Source of the DNA: CAYOMP01 sp964405075 | GTDB lineage: Bacteria; Bacillota; Clostridia; Lachnospirales; Lachnospiraceae | DNA: 17,922 nt | NCBI GenBank assembly: GCA_964405075.1 | Contig: CAYOMP010000044.1 | Coordinates: forward strand, 1-17,922 | Direction: 5' to 3' | Shown: positions 6,789 through 13,907 of the stretch, one piece after another | How the letters are laid out: each line of letters begins with the position of its first letter | Numbering within the stretch: position 1 is the stretch's first letter | Position numbers and translations under genes: made by a program | Notes under the pieces: generated by a model | Told to the model about the DNA's origin: nothing | Databases searched by the model: none | The model's input: only the letters and a program-made list of their open reading frames with translations

Positions 6789-7718
6789 ATGAAATGGAAT
6801 AGAAAAATGCGAAAAAACGAGTTGAAATATAATAAATTTATATTTACAGTGCTGATAGGATTGCAAATTACCAGTTTTATAACAGGATGTGGCGAGAATA
6901 CAGTAGATTATCAAAATACTGAGAATATAGTAGATAGTCATATAGAAAATATAGTAAACAATCTTAGTGAAGATAGCGTAAATAACCATATTGAAAATGA
7001 GTTAAATGACGAAAGTGAAGTTGAAGAAGCAGAAAGTGAACTACAAGGTAATCAGGAGATTATAGAATATACAACCTTAGAGGAAGCAAGGGTATTATCT
7101 GAAAACGACATAATTAATGTTAATCCTGAATTAGTTCAAGATTTTTTCTGTGAAAGTGAAATTACAGATGAGATTTTTGAAAGAATCTATGGTAAATCCT
7201 TTAAGGTTGATTGTACAGTACCTAGAGAAGATTTGCGTTATGTTAGAGTTTTGTTTTACGGATTTGATAGGGAAACTCATATTGGTGGAGTAATAGTTAA
7301 CCAGAAGATTTCAAAAGATATTGTGGACATATTTTATCAATTATATATTAACAATTATGAAATAGAGAGTATGACATTAGTTGATGAATTTGATGCAGAT
7401 GATGATAAATCAATGAAAGCAAATAATACTTCCTCATTTAATTACAGAACAATAGCAGGTTCTACAAAATTATCAAACCATAGTTTAGGAATGGCGATTG
7501 ATATTAATCCGTTATATAACCCATATGTTAAAACAAAACCTGACGGAACAGTTATTATTTCACCAGACTCAGCGGTGGATTATATAGATAGAGAAGCAGA
7601 ATTTGAGCATAAGATTACAAGTGAGGATTTGTGCTGTAAATTATTTAAAGAACACGGCTTTACATGGGGCGGTGACTATAATTCATTGAAGGATTATCAG
7701 CATTTTGAAAAAGAATAA
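6789..7718 (+). CDS. M15-family lipoprotein peptidase (cell wall)
   Basis: A 309-residue protein. A basic, hydrophobic signal ends in the lipobox ITGC with Cys34, predicting a lipid-anchored extracellular protein. An acidic Asn/Glu-rich linker with imperfect repeats (HIEN twice) covers about 35-95, and the rest is a peptidase M15 domain of the VanY/CwlK type. The zinc ligands are recognisable: His231 and Asp238 in SNHSLGMAIDINP, and His305 in DYQHFE, with WGGD at 293-296. Such enzymes cleave D-Ala-D-Ala or L-Ala-D-Glu bonds of peptidoglycan peptides; which bond is not clear. No strong ribosome binding site precedes ATG 6789. ATG 6807 would give a more typical 28-residue signal and is possible. 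The CLC gene follows after 17 bases. Confidence 0.85.
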   Translation: MKWNRKMRKNELKYNKFIFTVLIGLQITSFITGCGENTVDYQNTENIVDSHIENIVNNLSEDSVNNHIENELNDESEVEEAESELQGNQEIIEYTTLEEARVLSENDIINVNPELVQDFFCESEITDEIFERIYGKSFKVDCTVPREDLRYVRVLFYGFDRETHIGGVIVNQKISKDIVDIFYQLYINNYEIESMTLVDEFDADDDKSMKANNTSSFNYRTIAGSTKLSNHSLGMAIDINPLYNPYVKTKPDGTVIISPDSAVDYIDREAEFEHKITSEDLCCKLFKEHGFTWGGDYNSLKDYQHFEKE

Positions 7719-7735
7719 AAGATACGAGGGATAAG

Positions 7736-8995
7736 ATGAAAGAAAGAGCTAAAAGTAAAATAAGTCATTGGCTTATGTATGTGAAAATATTTATAAAGTG
7801 GTTTGCTATAGCAGTGTTGGTAGGAGTGTTGTGCGGTTTAGTTGGTAGTGCATTTCATCATTGTGTAGATTGGGCTACACATATGCAAAAGGAAAATGGA
7901 TGGTTATTGTATTTGCTACCGGTTGCGGGTGTTGTTATTGTATTTTTGTATAAGATGTTAGGTATGGAGAAAGATGGTGGAACAAATATGATTATTAGTT
8001 CTATCCGTTCTTCTGAAAAGGTACCTATACTTATGGCGCCGCTAATTTTTATTGGAACTGTTTTAACACATTTATGTGGAGGATCATCAGGAAGAGAAGG
8101 AGCCGCATTACAAATAGGTGGCAGTATGGGAGCGTTTATTGGCAGGTGTCTTCGAATGGATGAAAAAGAATTACACATTATAACAATGTGTGGAATGAGC
8201 GCAGTGTTTACAGCACTATTTGGAACTCCATTGACAGCAACAATTTTTAGTATGGAAGTTATTAGTGTAGGTGTCATTTATTATATGGCATTTGTGCCAT
8301 GTTTGACAGCCTCACTGACAGCGTTGGCAATAGCAAGATATTTTAATGTTGCACCTGTAAAATTTACATTAACCAATATACCGGAACTTACTATAATAAC
8401 AGTTGGTAAAATTGTGGTTGTGGCAGCGTTGTGTGCAGTTTGTAGTATTCTATTTATTGTTTGCGTACACAAAGCAGGTAAGCTATATAAAGAAAAGCTA
8501 CCTAACAAATATGTGAGAATTATTGTAGGCGGGATTTTGGTTATAGCATTGACTATGTTAGTAGGTGTTAGAGATTATAACGGAGCTGGAATGGATATTG
8601 TTACAAATGCCATAGCAGGGAATGCAAAGCCAACAGCATTTTTATTCAAAATTATTTTTACTGCTGTTACTTTAGGTGCCGGATTTAAAGGTGGCGAAAT
8701 TGTCCCAACCTTCTTTATTGGAGCAACATTTGGTAATCTAATGGGTGGCTTGGTAGGATTTGATCCGGGATTTGGTGCAGCATTAGGGTTAGTTGCATTG
8801 TTCTGTGGTGTGGTAAATTGTCCAATAACATCAATTATATTAAGTATTGAACTATTTGGCAGTGAGGGCTTGCTTTTATTTGCAATAGCGGCATCGATTA
8901 GTTATATGCTATCTGGATATTACAGCTTGTATACAAGTCAAAAAATTGTGTATTCTAAGTTACATCCTGATTATATAAATGCAGATACAAAGTAA
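7736..8995 (+). CDS. CLC-family anion channel/antiporter
   Basis: A 419-residue polytopic membrane protein of the CLC family. The gating glutamate motif is GREGAALQIG with Glu121; the later motif GGEIVPTFFIGATFG and a tyrosine near SGYYSLY correspond to the other ion-binding elements. The first family motif, GSGIP in chloride-type CLCs, is replaced here by GGTNMI (81-86), and the segment before the glutamate reads THLCGGSSGREG. That pattern reminds me of the fluoride-exporting CLC-F branch, but I cannot confirm it by alignment. No fluoride riboswitch is seen upstream. ATG 7736 follows GAGGGA by about 5 bases, 17 bases after the peptidase gene, suggesting co-transcription. Confidence 0.9.
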   Translation: MKERAKSKISHWLMYVKIFIKWFAIAVLVGVLCGLVGSAFHHCVDWATHMQKENGWLLYLLPVAGVVIVFLYKMLGMEKDGGTNMIISSIRSSEKVPILMAPLIFIGTVLTHLCGGSSGREGAALQIGGSMGAFIGRCLRMDEKELHIITMCGMSAVFTALFGTPLTATIFSMEVISVGVIYYMAFVPCLTASLTALAIARYFNVAPVKFTLTNIPELTIITVGKIVVVAALCAVCSILFIVCVHKAGKLYKEKLPNKYVRIIVGGILVIALTMLVGVRDYNGAGMDIVTNAIAGNAKPTAFLFKIIFTAVTLGAGFKGGEIVPTFFIGATFGNLMGGLVGFDPGFGAALGLVALFCGVVNCPITSIILSIELFGSEGLLLFAIAASISYMLSGYYSLYTSQKIVYSKLHPDYINADTK

Positions 8996-9066
8996 AAAAT
9001 ATAAGCATGGGATACAAAATATGTATTTACAAAAATTCATCTTTTTGTATAAAAAGTAAAACATAG

Positions 9067-9095
9067 TTGCAAATTTTTACATATGCTGATATAGT
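9067..9095 (+). promoter_or_regulatory. Promoter of the folT riboswitch transcript
   Basis: TTGCAA (9067-9072) and TATAGT (9090-9095) are spaced by 17 bases, placing the transcription start about 20 bases before the THF aptamer. A weak A/T-rich inverted repeat (TACAAAAA/TTTTTGTA, 9028-9049) just upstream may end the CLC transcript. Confidence 0.65.
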
Positions 9096-9120
9096 AAGTG
9101 TGTCAAAACAAAATCGAAAT

Positions 9121-9217
9121 AGCAGAGTAGAATTTAACGCGTTAAGTGTCATCTGAACGGGGAGTTGTCAGATGAACGAAAAGATTTCTTGCGGTGTTGA
9201 GTTCGCATCCCGCTGCT
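9121..9217 (+). promoter_or_regulatory. Tetrahydrofolate (THF) riboswitch aptamer
   Basis: The sequence carries the conserved landmarks of the THF/folT RNA: AGAGTAGA near the 5' end, CGCGTTAAGTG (9138-9148), GGGGAGTTG (about 9159-9167), CGAAAAGATTTCTTGCGGTG (from 9177) and CCCGCTGCT at the 3' end. P1 can form between AGCAG (9121-9125) and CTGCT (9213-9217). The RNA senses reduced folates and controls folate transport or synthesis genes, in keeping with folT directly downstream. A terminator begins at the last bases of P1, so control is probably by transcription attenuation. Confidence 0.92.
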
Positions 9218-9257
9218 ACAAATATAGAAGTTTTACCTTCTTGTTGTAGCTTTTTTT
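9215..9257 (+). terminator. Terminator of the THF riboswitch expression platform
   Basis: GCTACAA (9215-9221) pairs with TTGTAGC (9244-9250), with a further inner stem AGAAG/CTTCT, and runs into T7 at 9251-9257. Its 5' arm shares three bases with the 3' strand of aptamer P1, linking ligand binding to termination before folT. Confidence 0.85.
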
Positions 9258-9291
9258 GCGAAGACAAATATTATGATAAGGAGGTAGGACT

Positions 9292-9852
9292 ATGAATAAA
9301 ATTAAAGAAATGTTTAAAGATTCAGCCAAGGAATTAAAGAGTGTTCAGACGCTAGCTACAGCAGCTATGCTTACTGCCATTACTGCAATCCTTGGTTTTT
9401 TTACTATTGTAATCGGTGATTTTATTAAGATTCAATTCTCATTTTTACCTATGGGAATTGCAGGAATGATGTTTGGTCCGGTAGTATCTGGTATATTAGG
9501 TGGAATAAGTGATATTATTTGCTTTATTATTAAACCAACTGGAACATTTTTTCCGGGATTTACATTTAATGCCATTATTTCAGGTTTGATATATGGAATC
9601 TTTTTATACAAGAAGCCTATATCACTTAAGAGAATTTTTTCTGCTAAGTTATTGATTACTTTAATAGTGGAATTATGTCTGACAACGACATGGTTAAATA
9701 TTTTGTATGGACAAGGTTTCCTTGCAATTTTACCTATGAGAATCGTTAAATGTGCCGTTATGCTCCCTATAGACACAGTTATGTTGTATGTGGTTACATC
9801 TAGATTAGGTTCAATATTGCATATAGGTAAAAAAGCACAGCAAACAGGTTAA
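9292..9852 (+). CDS. folT: Folate ECF transporter S component FolT
   Basis: A 186-residue hydrophobic protein with about six membrane segments, the usual size for an ECF substrate-binding subunit. The stretch FSFLPMGIAGMMFGPVVSG, followed by the PTGTFFPGFT loop and the ISGLIYGIFLY helix, is typical of folate-specific S components. It binds folate at the membrane and works with the shared EcfA/EcfA'/EcfT energising module, which is not in this window. ATG 9292 follows AAGGAGG at good spacing. The THF riboswitch and terminator upstream both confirm the substrate and explain regulation by cellular folate. The short leader helix (IKEMFKDSAKEL) before the first membrane span is normal for the family. 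Confidence 0.93.
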   Translation: MNKIKEMFKDSAKELKSVQTLATAAMLTAITAILGFFTIVIGDFIKIQFSFLPMGIAGMMFGPVVSGILGGISDIICFIIKPTGTFFPGFTFNAIISGLIYGIFLYKKPISLKRIFSAKLLITLIVELCLTTTWLNILYGQGFLAILPMRIVKCAVMLPIDTVMLYVVTSRLGSILHIGKKAQQTG

Positions 9853-9910
9853 TAGTAAATATTAAAGTTTGTGAAATAAATAGAGAACTAAAAGTTTGTG
9901 ATATTTATAA

Positions 9911-10033
9911 AGAATTTTCATTTCCAATACAGACACGCTTGCGCTTGATACATACGTAACAGTACTAAATTCGCAGAGTGCTCATTAAGTGCTGACGTAT
10001 GTATGACAGTCTGATTTGGAATATGAAAATTCT
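9911..10033. repeat. Structured MITE-like repeat, copy 1 (complete)
   Basis: A 123-bp element with terminal inverted repeats, AGAATTTTCAT at 9911 and ATGAAAATTCT ending at 10033, extended inward with few mismatches (left TTCCAATACAGAC, right GTCTGATTTGGAA). A second nested stem is ATACATACGT (9948-9957) / ACGTATGTAT (9995-10004), followed by CAGTACT/AGTGCTG. The core recurs at 10647-10754. No clear target-site duplication is visible and it encodes no protein. Between folT and this element (9853-9910) only a short direct repeat AAAGTTTGTGA (9864-9874, 9891-9901) is seen. Confidence 0.8.
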
Positions 10034-10065
10034 ATTTTTTTGTACAAAATTATTGCACTTAAGGA

Positions 10066-10096
10066 AAAAACACGAACGTAGTGAGTGTTTATTTTT
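10066..10096 (+). terminator. Possible terminator hairpin
   Basis: AAACAC (10068-10073) and GTGTTT (10085-10090) form a stem followed by ATTTTT. It lies in a gene-free stretch (10034-10206) that also holds a small hairpin GTGC-gaa-GCAC (10125-10135) and a 17-codon frame of no recognisable content. The stretch otherwise shows nothing I can assign. Confidence 0.35.
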
Positions 10097-10206
10097 GGGG
10101 GGCACGATAATGGAAAATTGGAAAGTGCGAAGCACAACAGAAGCAAAGTGTCTGGAATTTTAGAGGAAATGAAATAGTGAACTTTGAATTTCATGTATAA
10201 ACAGTA

Positions 10207-10578
10207 ATGAAAAATAGTGAAAAAATAATGGATATTTGGATAAATTATTTTCTACGAATGGTTCAGTTATATTCAAATAAGGTATGTGATTTACAGTGTA
10301 ATTCTAATGAGGCAGAGGTAGAAGGAAGCCTCTCATATCTTAAGGGGAAAGAAAAAGAGCTTCTTCTGTTCCTTATTAAGAAGTATAAACGAGAGTTTAC
10401 ACCGATGGAGGTTAGCAAAGAACTGAAAGTAACAAATAAAACAATTATTAATCGATTGTCGGTTCTTTCGAAGAATGGATTTGTTATTCCAATAATGGTA
10501 AATCAAAGAATTAGAACTTATGAATTGAGTGATTTTACAAAAGACCACGAAAAAGAAATAGTTAAGTACATTATATAG
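10207..10578 (+). pseudogene. C-terminal remnant of a probable Fic-family protein
   Basis: This 123-residue frame looks like the tail of a Fic-family protein. The first part (DIWINYFLRMVQLYSNKV) resembles the helix after the Fic core, and residues about 45-110 form a winged helix domain (FTPMEVSKELKVTNKTIINRLSVLSKNGFV, then VNQRIRTYELSDF). The catalytic Fic motif HPFxxGNGR and everything before it are absent. The ATG at 10207 has no ribosome binding site and a stop lies just upstream in frame, so expression is doubtful. The remnant sits between the two repeat copies, whose insertion or recombination may have removed the rest. A stand-alone small DNA-binding protein is the alternative. Confidence 0.55.
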
Positions 10579-10646
10579 AATTATAATTTTTTTATGTGAC
10601 TAAGGGGAGAAAAGTGAACTAGACAATTATAATTATGACATAAATG

Positions 10647-10754
10647 GAATTTTCATTTCCAATACAGACACGCTTGTGCTTGATACATACGTAGCAGTAC
10701 TAAATTCGCACAAGTGCTCATTAAGTGCTGACGTATGTATGACAGTCTGATTTG
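10647..10754. repeat. Structured MITE-like repeat, copy 2 (right end lost)
   Basis: A 108-bp sequence matches 9912-10018 with only a few differences: AACAGT/AGCAGT, CTTGCGC/CTTGTGC and GCAGAGTGC/GCACAAGTGC. The last 15 bases of the right terminal inverted repeat are missing, and the element runs directly into a Phd/YefM antitoxin frame. The differences preserve small hairpins: CGC-TT-GCG becomes CGC-TT-GTG, and GCA-gag-TGC becomes GCAC-aa-GTGC. The 10-bp stem ATACATACGT (10683-10692) / ACGTATGTAT (10731-10740) is intact. Confidence 0.8.
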
Positions 10755-10982
10755 AGAAACAAATTTACAGAAATTGAAAGCATTGTTAAGACAGGCGAAC
10801 CAGTTTTTTTAACTAAGAATGGCTATGGTTCCATGGTGGTACTTAGTATTGAAGCATATTCAATGCTTACGGAGTCTATTGAGGATGGGTTGGATGTTGC
10901 GGATAAGATGGCAGGGGAGACTAACAAAAGATATACCCATGAGGAGATGTTCGCGAAATTAAGGGAGAAAGTTAATGATTAA
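10752..10982 (+). pseudogene. Phd/YefM-family antitoxin, N-terminus disrupted by repeat
   Basis: The 76-residue frame matches a Phd/YefM antitoxin from just after its normal start: RNKFTEIESIVKTGEPVFLTKNGYGSMVVLSIEAY is the DNA-binding and dimerisation part, and the tail (YTHEEMFAKLREKVND) is the usual toxin-binding end. Intact relatives begin with about eight more residues ending SDL. Here TCT GAT TTG before AGA still reads SDL, but those bases belong to the repeat, and TGA at 10740 closes the frame upstream. The only start is TTG 10752, without a ribosome binding site. These antitoxins neutralise RelE/ParE-type toxins and repress their operon. This copy is probably dead or poorly expressed; its overlap with the toxin remnant is the normal operon arrangement. 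Confidence 0.72.
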
Positions 10983-11079
10983 TGATAAATACCAACTTAG
11001 ATATTTACCACTTTTCTTTAATCTATGTAAAGAACCTGACAATTTCTTGTTTAGGTTGTTTAGAACATATATGGCATAA
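10975..11079 (+). pseudogene. Truncated RelE/ParE-like toxin remnant
   Basis: An ATG at 10975 overlaps the antitoxin stop by 8 bases, as toxins do in such operons. The first residues (MINDKYQLRYLPLF) match the opening strand of RelE/ParE toxins. The similarity then ends and the frame closes after 34 residues, whereas functional toxins have about 90-110. The rest (NFLFRLFRTYMA) may be what remains of the C-terminus after an internal deletion. No later frame restores the core, so the toxin should be inactive. Confidence 0.55.
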
Positions 11080-11224
11080 GAAGGTAACTATTCAATATAA
11101 CTTGTTTGTGCGACAGTTAAATAGCAATATACAACATTTGTTATAAAAAATTAATAATCATTATATAGATTTTTGTGTGAAAATTATATATAATGAGTAA
11201 AATATACTTTATGGAGGGATAGAT

Positions 11225-12016
11225 ATGCGAATTGATAATTTTGCAGATATGGAGCAATTCGAGAGAATAATGTCTAATTGGGCTCTTTCTACAGGATTAG
11301 CAACTGTTGCAGTTGGCGCAGATGGAAATTATATTTCAAAATGCTATAATTTTACAGATTTCTGTATTAAATATACACGTGGTAGCAATGAAGGACGTGC
11401 CAGATGTGAGAAGTGCGATAGAGAGGGACAGGGAGTTTACAATTGTCATGCTGGACTAATTGATTTTGCTATTGATTTGGTAGTAAAAGGAGAGAAGGTT
11501 GGTTCAGTAATTGGTGGACAGGTATTACCAGAACAGCCGGATGAAGAAAAGTTTCGTCAGGTTGCCAGAGAGATAGGCGTAGATGAAAATAGATATATTG
11601 ATGCATTACATAAGGTAAATGTTAGAAGTAAAGAGGCAATAAAGGCATCGGCGGAATTACTTGGAGAAGTTCTTAACAATTACATAAATGCTGAGTATGC
11701 CAAGAAGCAAAATGAAGAGCTTATAGGCAAACTTACTAAAGGTGTGGATAAAACTAATGAATTAGTTGAGCAGGTAATTAGTGGAACTAAGGAACTAAAG
11801 GCTATACAGGGTAAGCAGAAAATATTGGCACTTAATGCCAGTATAGAGGCTGCCAGAGCAGGAGAAAAGGGAGCAGGTTTTAGTATTGTTGCCAAGGAAG
11901 TTGAAAAGCTTTCAGAGAATAGTTCTATAGTAAATAGCAAAATAGAAGGACTTATTAATGAAATAAACGAAATTGTTTTATCAATGAAACATGAGGAAGA
12001 AGGAAGTACAGATTAA
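11225..12016 (+). CDS. PocR-domain protein with minimal chemoreceptor-type hairpin
   Basis: A 263-residue soluble protein with no membrane segment. Residues about 5-160 are a PocR sensory domain, shown by FCIKYTRGS...RCEKCDREGQ and YNCHAGLIDFAIDLVV, with conserved cysteines at about 47, 61, 64 and 74. A helical linker (about 165-200) leads to a short piece of a methyl-accepting chemotaxis signalling hairpin (KILALNASIEAARAGEKGAG and GFSIVAKEVEKLSENS). The full chemotaxis domain is about 200-250 residues; here only the tip and short flanks remain. It may report a cytosolic ligand to CheA/CheW or have another partner. ATG 11225 follows GGAGGG. Upstream TATAAT (11189-11194) is a possible -10 box. 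The ligand is unknown. Confidence 0.85.
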   Translation: MRIDNFADMEQFERIMSNWALSTGLATVAVGADGNYISKCYNFTDFCIKYTRGSNEGRARCEKCDREGQGVYNCHAGLIDFAIDLVVKGEKVGSVIGGQVLPEQPDEEKFRQVAREIGVDENRYIDALHKVNVRSKEAIKASAELLGEVLNNYINAEYAKKQNEELIGKLTKGVDKTNELVEQVISGTKELKAIQGKQKILALNASIEAARAGEKGAGFSIVAKEVEKLSENSSIVNSKIEGLINEINEIVLSMKHEEEGSTD

Positions 12017-12075
12017 TATACTATATGTGGGGATGTATATTGATATAAAGGCTAGAAATGAATAACGATTTGATT

Positions 12076-12110
12076 AGCACAGTAGTTTCAAAAGGCTGCT
12101 GTGCTTTTTA
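12076..12110 (+). terminator. Terminator after the PocR gene
   Basis: AGCACAG (12076-12082) pairs with CTGTGCT (12099-12105), extended inward by wobble pairs, then T5. It ends the PocR transcript; no promoter of good quality was found before the next gene. Confidence 0.8.
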
Positions 12111-12245
12111 CATCATATAAAGGAACTGATTGGCTTAACGTGAAAAGGTATTATATTTTTGTGTATTGAAATTTAAAGGTAAACATAGTTCTAAAAAGAA
12201 TAGTAATTTACTAAAATAATATATAAGAATAAGTGGAGGAAAAAT

Positions 12246-13643
12246 GTGAAAAAATTAGTATCCACAGTATCTGTATGTATTTTAGCAGCAACCATTATTT
12301 TGGAATGTGTTTGTAATATAAATATGGGGAATATTTATATAAGAAATGTTCAAGCACAGGAAAATACCAGTAGAAGTAGTGAAATTGCAGAGGAAGTAGT
12401 CGAAAAAAATGTAGAGATAATTAACTTAATGAATACAGAAGAAATCGAAGACAATAACGAGGGTGAGAATTCTGATGAATTAAGTGAAACAGAAAGCATA
12501 GATACAGTAAATTCAGAGGAAAAAGTATTAAATGAAATAGATACAGAGAAAAATGTTGCGGCAATAGAGGTAACTGCACCATCTGTTATTTTGATGGAAG
12601 CTTCTACAGGAAGTGTGATTTATGAAAAAAATTCAACACAGCAATTACCGCCTGCCAGTGTAACTAAAATAATGACTTTGATTTGCATATTTGATGCATT
12701 AGAACAAGGAAAAATAAAATTGGAGGATGAGGTATCGGTATCAGAATATGCAGCCAGTATGGGTGGTTCACAGGTTTTTTTAGAACCGGGAGAGATACAG
12801 GATGTTAATACATTGATTAAATGTATATCGGTTGCAAGTGCCAATGATGCTTGTGTTACCCTTGGGGAATACATTTGCGGTAGTGAAGAAGAATTTGTTA
12901 ATCAAATGAATAAAAGAGCAAAAGAACTGGGGATGAATGACACAACCTTTAAAAACTGTAATGGCTTAGATACAGATGGTCATATAACCACGGCAAAAGA
13001 TATAGCATTAATGTCTAGAGAACTAATTACTAAGTATCCACAAATATTTGATTATTGTAAAATATGGATGGAGAATATTGTACACGAAACTAAAAAAGGC
13101 AGTAGCGAATTTGGTCTGACTAATACAAATAAGTTAATTCGGCAGTATCAATATGCTACAGGATTGAAAACAGGTTCAACTAGTAAGGCGAAGTTTTGTG
13201 TATCAGCAACAGCCAGAAAAAATGATATTGATTTAATAGCAGTAATAATGGCAGCACCTGATTCAAAGACAAGGTTTGCAGATGCAGTAAAGTTGCTAAA
13301 TTATGGTTTTTCTAAATGCCAGTTATATGTAGATGACTCCACAAAAAACGTCGTTACAATAGATGTTAAAAAAAGTGTTGTTAAAGAAACAAATATAGTT
13401 TGTCAGAATGAGTTTAGATATTTGGATACCAAGGGAATGGTATTTGAAAATATAGAAAAAGAAGTAAAAATACCCGAATACATAGAAGCACCACTAAAGG
13501 CTGGAGATGTGGTTGGTAATGTGAGTTATAAATATGAGGGACAGGAGATTGGCAGTATAAATATAGTTGCTACCGAGGATATAGAAAGAGCCGGGATGAA
13601 GGATTATTTCTTCCAGCTGTTTAGAAAATTGGTGGAGTTGTAG
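12246..13643 (+). CDS. D-alanyl-D-alanine carboxypeptidase (S11, DacF/PBP5-like)
   Basis: A 465-residue secreted penicillin-binding protein. A signal sequence (residues 1 to about 37) is followed by an acidic, low-complexity linker (about 40-105) longer than usual, then the S11 peptidase domain. The three catalytic motifs are intact: SxxK as Ser138-Val-Thr-Lys141, SxN as Ser198-Ala-Asn200 and KTG at 308-310. The part after about residue 365 resembles a PBP5 C-terminal beta domain, and the end (YFFQLFRKLVEL) looks like an amphipathic membrane anchor. It removes the terminal D-Ala from peptidoglycan peptides. The start is GTG 12246 with GGAGGA (12235-12240) 5 bases before; ATG 12244 is out of frame and stops at once. 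Confidence 0.93.
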   Translation: MKKLVSTVSVCILAATIILECVCNINMGNIYIRNVQAQENTSRSSEIAEEVVEKNVEIINLMNTEEIEDNNEGENSDELSETESIDTVNSEEKVLNEIDTEKNVAAIEVTAPSVILMEASTGSVIYEKNSTQQLPPASVTKIMTLICIFDALEQGKIKLEDEVSVSEYAASMGGSQVFLEPGEIQDVNTLIKCISVASANDACVTLGEYICGSEEEFVNQMNKRAKELGMNDTTFKNCNGLDTDGHITTAKDIALMSRELITKYPQIFDYCKIWMENIVHETKKGSSEFGLTNTNKLIRQYQYATGLKTGSTSKAKFCVSATARKNDIDLIAVIMAAPDSKTRFADAVKLLNYGFSKCQLYVDDSTKNVVTIDVKKSVVKETNIVCQNEFRYLDTKGMVFENIEKEVKIPEYIEAPLKAGDVVGNVSYKYEGQEIGSINIVATEDIERAGMKDYFFQLFRKLVEL

Positions 13644-13671
13644 AATAGAACTGAAAAATGAAATATGCAGG

Positions 13672-13700
13672 GCACTCGTACTAAGGATTACGAGTGCTTT
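13672..13700 (+). terminator. Terminator hairpin after the carboxypeptidase gene
   Basis: Perfect 9-bp stem GCACTCGTA (13672-13680) / TACGAGTGC (13689-13697) with an 8-base loop; the following T tract is short (TTTA), so efficiency may be modest. Further down, ACTTTTTT-G-AAAAAAGT (13717-13733) is another inverted repeat of unclear role. Confidence 0.65.
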
Positions 13701-13861
13701 ACGTTGCGGTTTACAGACTTTTTTGAAAAAAGTGCATAATCATTTTATATAAGTGTAAGCATATATGTTTAATGTTTTAATTGGTGTATATCTTTGTAAA
13801 AATATTGTTATTTGTTGAAAAATACTTGGCTAAAAGTGACTTGATAATTTTTTTTGATAAT

Positions 13862-13883
13862 ATATTGACTGCGTAGTCAATAT
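13862..13883 (+). promoter_or_regulatory. TetR-type operator over the -35 box
   Basis: ATATTGACT (13862-13870) and AGTCAATAT (13875-13883) form a perfect palindrome around GCGT. The left arm contains the -35 hexamer of the promoter below, so binding would block RNA polymerase. This is the expected place for autorepression by the TetR protein encoded next. Confidence 0.7.
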
Positions 13884-13893
13884 GTGTTATATA
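13865..13893 (+). promoter_or_regulatory. Promoter of the TetR / adenylate-forming ligase operon
   Basis: TTGACT (13865-13870) and TATATA (13888-13893) are spaced by exactly 17 bases. Transcription should start near 13900, giving a 35-base leader that includes the second, imperfect operator copy. Confidence 0.6.
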
Positions 13894-13907
13894 TAAAACA
13901 TAAAGAG

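Noticed and set aside
7719..7735. Fluoride riboswitch before the CLC gene
   Set aside because: The gap to the preceding gene is only 17 bases and contains no aptamer; none of the conserved crcB-motif segments was recognised upstream of the 6789 gene either.
7858..8277. Minus-strand 139-codon open frame
   Set aside because: It is antisense to the conserved CLC motifs and has no support of its own.
9911..10754. CRISPR array
   Set aside because: There are only two copies of a long palindromic repeat, about 740 bp apart, with no regular spacers and no cas genes.
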